Assembly (NCBI GenBank): GCA_037039685.1
Contig: JAWNGF010000001.1
Coordinates: forward strand, 6,820,001-6,884,000
DNA from: Ceratobasidium sp. AG-K
Taxonomy: Eukaryota > Basidiomycota > Agaricomycetes > Cantharellales > Ceratobasidiaceae
DNA: 64,000 nucleotides
Direction: 5' to 3'
Shown here: in pieces, positions 60,234-64,000 of the stretch
Layout: every line of letters begins with the position of its first letter
How positions within the stretch are numbered: position 1 is the stretch's first letter
Program-made: the position numbers and the translations under genes
Notes under the pieces: model-generated
Database searches by the model: none
Told to the model about the DNA's origin: nothing
Seen by the model: the letters and a program-made list of their open reading frames with translations, nothing else

Positions 60234-60860
60234 ATGTCCACCTACGCATCTCCACGCACTTCTGCCAGCCCCGCCTCCAAGGCCGCGCTTGACTCGACCT
60301 TCCAGGCCCTCTCTCAGGTGTGTATACTCGTTGCTCTTTGCAGGCATGCGCTGACCATTACTCAGGCCCCACCACCCACCATCCGCGAGATATTGGGAGC
60401 TTACTCTGCCAAAGGCGAAGGCGATCGAGAGATGCTCGTTGCGCTCCTCAACGCCAAGAGCGCCGAAGACGCCCGCATTGCCGCTGTTGCTACACTCCAA
60501 CAAACCGTACTCCAGATGCAACATTCGCTTGCACTTGCCCAGGCACAAGCCGCTGCGGCCCAAGCACAGCAACCACCACAGCAACTTCCGTCTCCCCGAG
60601 ACATTCCTTCGCCGCTGATGTCTGCGGCTCCGGCTCCCCGCAAGCGCGCTAGCCGCGCCCCAGCACCATCTTCCCGCCGCTCTCCCTCGGCATCTCCCCG
60701 CCAATCCCACGACGCACAGTATCCCGGATACGCACGTGCCCATCCCTATGCCCGCCCTCAGGACGCATACACTGAGCGGGCCGACTGGGCTCCTCGTCGC
60801 AACTGGGCTTCCATGAGTTCCGAAAGGAGCACGAGCGAAGACGGCAGTGAGCGCGAGTAA
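60234..60860 (+). CDS. Unknown protein with conserved REIL-AKGEGDR module, tandem paralogue A
   Basis: Two exons (60234-60317, 60366-60860), 192 residues. After a short Ser/Ala-rich start, the ordered module begins right at the splice site: PPPTIREILGAYSAKGEGDR, EMLVALLNAKSAEDARIAAV and LQQTVLQMQHSLALAQAQAA. This is a run of amphipathic helices, probably a dimerising coiled coil. The rest is disordered and basic, Pro/Ser/Arg-rich (PRKRASRAPAPSSRRSPSAS), ending SERSTSEDGSERE. There is no catalytic motif, signal peptide or membrane segment. The basic tail suggests nuclear location. The 48-nt intron is a multiple of three. Family function is unknown to me. Confidence 0.8.
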   Translation: MSTYASPRTSASPASKAALDSTFQALSQVCILVALCRHALTITQAPPPTIREILGAYSAKGEGDREMLVALLNAKSAEDARIAAVATLQQTVLQMQHSLALAQAQAAAAQAQQPPQQLPSPRDIPSPLMSAAPAPRKRASRAPAPSSRRSPSASPRQSHDAQYPGYARAHPYARPQDAYTERADWAPRRNWASMSSERSTSEDGSERE

Positions 60861-61896
60861 TCGCCCGCCTTTTTCGTTCCTCCGGGTTTGGGTTGTCGTA
60901 TCATTATTACTTTCTTCGCATATGCTGTCACTTTGTAACTGTTGTAACATGAATATAACTGTGTGTCTTGCTCCTCGATCTGGCTTGATTTAAAAATTGA
61001 TAATCTCCCTAGTATTCCCCGCACAACGTGTCACCGGACTTGGCCAACTCTCGAATTCTAGTATACTCCAGAATTAAGTGTCTGCAGTTCACTTGGGACT
61101 TCGCGAATCATCAGCGCAGTACCACTGTCTTGCTTTCAAATTTTTGACGGCTTACGATGTAAATGACACCCGGGAAGCACATTGGAGAAACTCTGGGCTT
61201 GGTCAACCCAACGTGGTCATGCAATCACGCCAAGCGACACGAGCGCACTCCAATAAATCCGGCGCGAATTTCCCGTGAGGTCAAGATTAGTTTTCTGATC
61301 GTGGACCGCTCGGTTATGCTTGGCCCATGAGGGGGTCGGTAAGCTATGTCTACGTCTGTGGTGACGTTGGGCGACTCGGACTAATTGTCATGTAGCGCCG
61401 GCGCGGGTGCTCGCCCGAGGCGTAGTGCGCGGCACGCGTCGCGCCCACATAGCCTCAAACATCGGACCTTCAGTTTTGCCCTGAAAATGATACCATTATC
61501 GACTGGGTATGGGTGACGGCAGGCAAAGCGCCGGCCAGACCCTTGGCAGGAACGATTCACGAGGTACAGCGTACCGAGTTGCTTGCGGGATCCTCGGTGG
61601 ATAATGCTTGGTGCTCGAGTGCGAGGAATCATGTACGATTTATAATTTTTATAGTCCTGCATATTTCATGTGCAGGTGCTGTGATGAGAAGTCAACCAAC
61701 GGACATGCCGGCGGCAGGTTTCTGCGGATTACGAGATAGAGCGCAACGCCAAGCCACCCAAAATACGGTGAGGTATTTGAAATGAGCAATATGCCAAGTG
61801 CCTCCAAGAACACAAGAAACGCTCGGTTGATTGTGCCTCATATTTTAACTCTCGGTCTGGAGGTCTGGATCGCCACCTATCCAGAATTCCCCCGCT
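60861..61896. other. Intergenic region between tandem paralogues
   Basis: About 1 kb with no supported gene. The part next to 61897 must hold the promoter of paralogue B. It shows no clear similarity to the region upstream of paralogue A, so the promoters have diverged or differ in origin. Confidence 0.4.
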
Positions 61897-62721
61897 ATGG
61901 CGTCGACGTCTACTGCTACCCCAGCATTTACCTCGCCTCCACCGGTGTCTCCCAAGGCACCTGTGGCATCTTCTGCCAAACCAGCTTCGACTGATCAGCC
62001 CCGGCCGATCCTCGAGACAACATGGCATGCTTTGTCTCAGGTGGGTTCGATGAATTCGATGCATTCCCGGCGCTCACACTTGCATTCACAGAGCCCGCCA
62101 CCCGCGCTGCGTGAGATATTGAGCGCATACAATGCCAAGGGCGAAGGCGACCGTGACATGCTCATCGCACTGTTGAACGCCAAGGCTGCTGAGGATCAAC
62201 GCCTCGCGGCAACCGCCCAGCTCCACCAGAACGTGCTTCAGATGCAGCATACGCTCGCACTCGCTGCCGTCACTGCCCAGCAACCCGCAGCTCGGCCGCC
62301 GCAACCACCGCAGCCCCCGCGCAAGAAGCGCAGCCACGCCGAACATGCATCGGACGCATACAGGCTTCAACCGTACGACGATCGGGAGCCTCCTCTGCCT
62401 CCGTCGCCCGATTCGTCCGCTTCAGGATCTTCTCCTCGTGCCGACTTTCCCCACTTGACCAACCCGGGGACAATGTCTATCCGGACACTCCTCCACCCAT
62501 CCAAGCGGCGCCGCGAGTCATATCCTGATGAGCGGGAACGCGGCTACGACGAGCGAGACCGGGAACGTGAGCGCGCGTATGTTGAAGACCGCGAGTATCG
62601 CTCCTCCCGCCGACCGCATGTAGTCGTGCACCCACCCACCCCAGCAGATCGCGAATATCGTCATGCGATGCGCACATCGTCTGCGCGCGACGAGGCTCCG
62701 GAGCCTGGTCGGTCCCCATAG
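61897..62721 (+). CDS. Unknown protein with conserved REIL-AKGEGDR module, tandem paralogue B
   Basis: Two exons (61897-62040, 62092-62721), 257 residues; the intron sits at the same place as in paralogue A, just before the module. The module reads PPPALREILSAYNAKGEGDR, DMLIALLNAKAAEDQRLAAT and LHQNVLQMQHTLALAAVTAQ, clearly homologous to the gene at 60234. The C-terminal part differs: a basic PPRKKRSHAEHA stretch, MSIRTLLHPSKRRRESYPDE, and an Arg/Glu/Tyr-rich segment (RERGYDERDRERERAYVEDR) like RS/RE-type nuclear proteins. The 51-nt intron has no stop in frame, so unspliced message would still encode protein. Function is unknown. Confidence 0.82.
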   Translation: MASTSTATPAFTSPPPVSPKAPVASSAKPASTDQPRPILETTWHALSQVGSMNSMHSRRSHLHSQSPPPALREILSAYNAKGEGDRDMLIALLNAKAAEDQRLAATAQLHQNVLQMQHTLALAAVTAQQPAARPPQPPQPPRKKRSHAEHASDAYRLQPYDDREPPLPPSPDSSASGSSPRADFPHLTNPGTMSIRTLLHPSKRRRESYPDERERGYDERDRERERAYVEDREYRSSRRPHVVVHPPTPADREYRHAMRTSSARDEAPEPGRSP

Positions 62722-62899
62722 ATGTCTCTGTATGCTATGTGTTTCATCTTCTTGATATCATACCATGTGTACTTTTGTATGTTTGTATTCCCCTGGTCTA
62801 TGCGGTTACTCTGATTTATTATTATCGTGTTCGTTTCAATCTCACAACTGAAACTCTATCATGTGTGACTGTACAAAACAATGAAAGCAACTACATTCT

Positions 62900-64000
62900 C
62901 TAAATTGGCTCGAGTGGGCGGTAGGTCGCATCCCACATCCGCTTTTTGATAAACTCCTCAATGTCACCCTCGATTTGAATCCTCGCATGTCCTTCTTCCA
63001 TGGCACGCCGAATGACCGCAGCAGCAATGTGCACGCTTACTTCGCGCACGTCGGCCAGACCGGGTAGGAGCGAGTGTCCGTCGTCGGGCGCAAGCTCAGC
63101 AAGGGCTTGGACACCAGCCATGATCATCCCGGGCGAGAGGCTCCGTGAACGAGAGATGACGGTTCCAAGTCCGAGTGCTGGATAGCAGACCGCATTGTTG
63201 GCTTCAGAAACCTTGTGCGTCGTACCGTCGGGCATTGGAATCAGTGGAAATGGACTACAGAAAGGTTAGAGTTGTCCGCCAAGAGAATGATAAGACGGAC
63301 GAGCCGGTAGCACACAGTGCCTTGTAATCCGTCCACGCCATTGCATCAGCTGCTCAGCCTCGTCAGCCCAGCCACCTTACGTTGGCAATCAACCCACCAG
63401 GATCAACCTCTGCCAAGGATGTCGGATTTGACAAGGGCAAGATTACGGGCCGCTCACATCCCTTGGCCATCTCTCGGACGACTTGCTCCGTAAATGCTCT
63501 CGAGTGCGTGCTTGTTCCAATCAAAATCGTCGGCTTGACCTCACGTACAACGTCAATCAGCCTCAAGGCCTCCTGTTCACTCGTCTCGCGTTTCCAACCT
63601 ACGACCTCGGCCGGATCGCGCGCATAGGCTTCTTGGCCCGGGCGGAGGTTCGGGTTTGACTTGAGTAGTAACCCCTCGGCATCGATGCACCAAAAACGCT
63701 TGTTAGCTTCTTCTTCTGTGAGCCCGTCGACAAGGACCATTCCTTGGCGGATTTGGTTCGCAATCCCGAGCCCGGCCGATCCGACCCGTACAGGACAATG
63801 CGCGAGTCGGCCAGTTTGGTGCCAGTAATGCGAATTGCAGACATGAGCGCTGCCAGAGTGACTGCGCCGGTTCCTGTGTGCCAAGTTGGCCACGCAAAAT
63901 GACCTCAATAATAAACTCACCTTGAATATCATCATTGAACACCGGGACCTTGGACTGGTATTTGTCGAGCAAGCGCTGAGCATTCTTGTTCCCAAAACTG
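62900..64000 (-). CDS. Malic enzyme, C-terminal part, with an apparent frameshift
   Basis: Oxidative decarboxylation of malate to pyruvate with NAD(P)+. The 5' part lies beyond the right edge. Readable in order: NFGNKNAQRLLDKYQSKVPV, FNDDIQGTGAVTLAALMSAI, ITGTKLADSRIVLYGS, then, one base out of frame, GSAGLGIANQIRQGMVLVDG, RFWCIDAEGLLLKSNPNL, VVREVKPTILIGTSTHSRAF, RPVILPLSNPTSLAE, QLMQWTDYKALCATGSSPFP, LIPMPDGTTHKVSEANNAVC, LGLGTVISRSRSLSPGMIMA, and a final FIKKRMWDATYRPLEPI. The shift near 63782 falls inside the dinucleotide-binding glycine motif, with no room for an intron, so it is a one-base loss or a sequence error. Introns lie at about 63920-63870, 63417-63369 and 63315-63255. Confidence 0.88.

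Overview
The window is nuclear DNA from a filamentous basidiomycete. Almost every gene is cut by many short introns (about 40-60 bp, GT-AG with a few GC-AG), genes are packed on both strands a few hundred bases apart, and there are no operons or ribosome-binding sites. A BTG/Tob-type protein, a DUF6593 protein, a GPI-anchored copper radical oxidase and several Ser/Pro-rich proteins without animal or yeast counterparts point to Agaricomycetes. Ceratobasidiaceae (Rhizoctonia-like) is my guess, from memory of similar proteins rather than from a search. Gene models were built by hand from reading frame, splice sites and protein similarity. Where stated, the spliced length divides exactly by three.

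Layout. 0-5.3 kb: 5' end of an Rsp5/NEDD4-type HECT ligase (minus), then two tandem bestrophin-type anion channel genes (plus) that form one duplicated unit of about 2.3 kb. 5.6-10.4 kb: a 1502-residue Ser/Pro-rich protein. 10.7-18.1 kb (all minus): a DUF6593 protein, a BTB/POZ protein, a nuclear RXT2-like protein, a BTG/Tob protein and ribosomal protein S27. 18.6-22.8 kb (plus): biotin synthase, a REX4-like exonuclease with degraded catalytic residues, and an unknown gene. 24.6-31.2 kb (plus): glyoxal oxidase, RPD3 histone deacetylase, and the complex I 30-kDa subunit. 31.5-38.2 kb (plus): a long Ser/Pro-rich protein with an apparent frameshift, and XPA/Rad14. 38.3-43.9 kb (minus): TAF7, a peroxisomal acyl-CoA thioesterase and succinyl-CoA ligase beta. 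44.5-52.8 kb: a DinB-like protein, SPF27, a HIT protein, TRAX, a RING protein, MED6 and V-ATPase subunit F. 52.9-57.7 kb (plus): ecdysoneless/SGT1 and a glycerol-3-phosphatase-like HAD enzyme. 57.7-64 kb: a 2.5-kb gene-poor stretch with a diverged direct repeat, two tandem paralogues of an unknown family, and the 3' part of malic enzyme (minus), with an apparent frameshift.

Most genes are independent housekeeping functions: Pol II transcription and chromatin (RPD3, TAF7, MED6), splicing (SPF27), repair (XPA), mitochondrial energy metabolism (complex I subunit, succinyl-CoA ligase) and organelle enzymes. I see no biosynthetic cluster, no transposon with coding capacity, no tRNA or rRNA and no CRISPR. 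The most unusual material is the tandem bestrophin pair with a shared GC-AG intron and 6-nt microexon, a RING gene in which a 9-nt microexon and a GC-AG intron complete the zinc site, the degenerate REX4-like gene, and the unknown paralogue pair near 60-63 kb.
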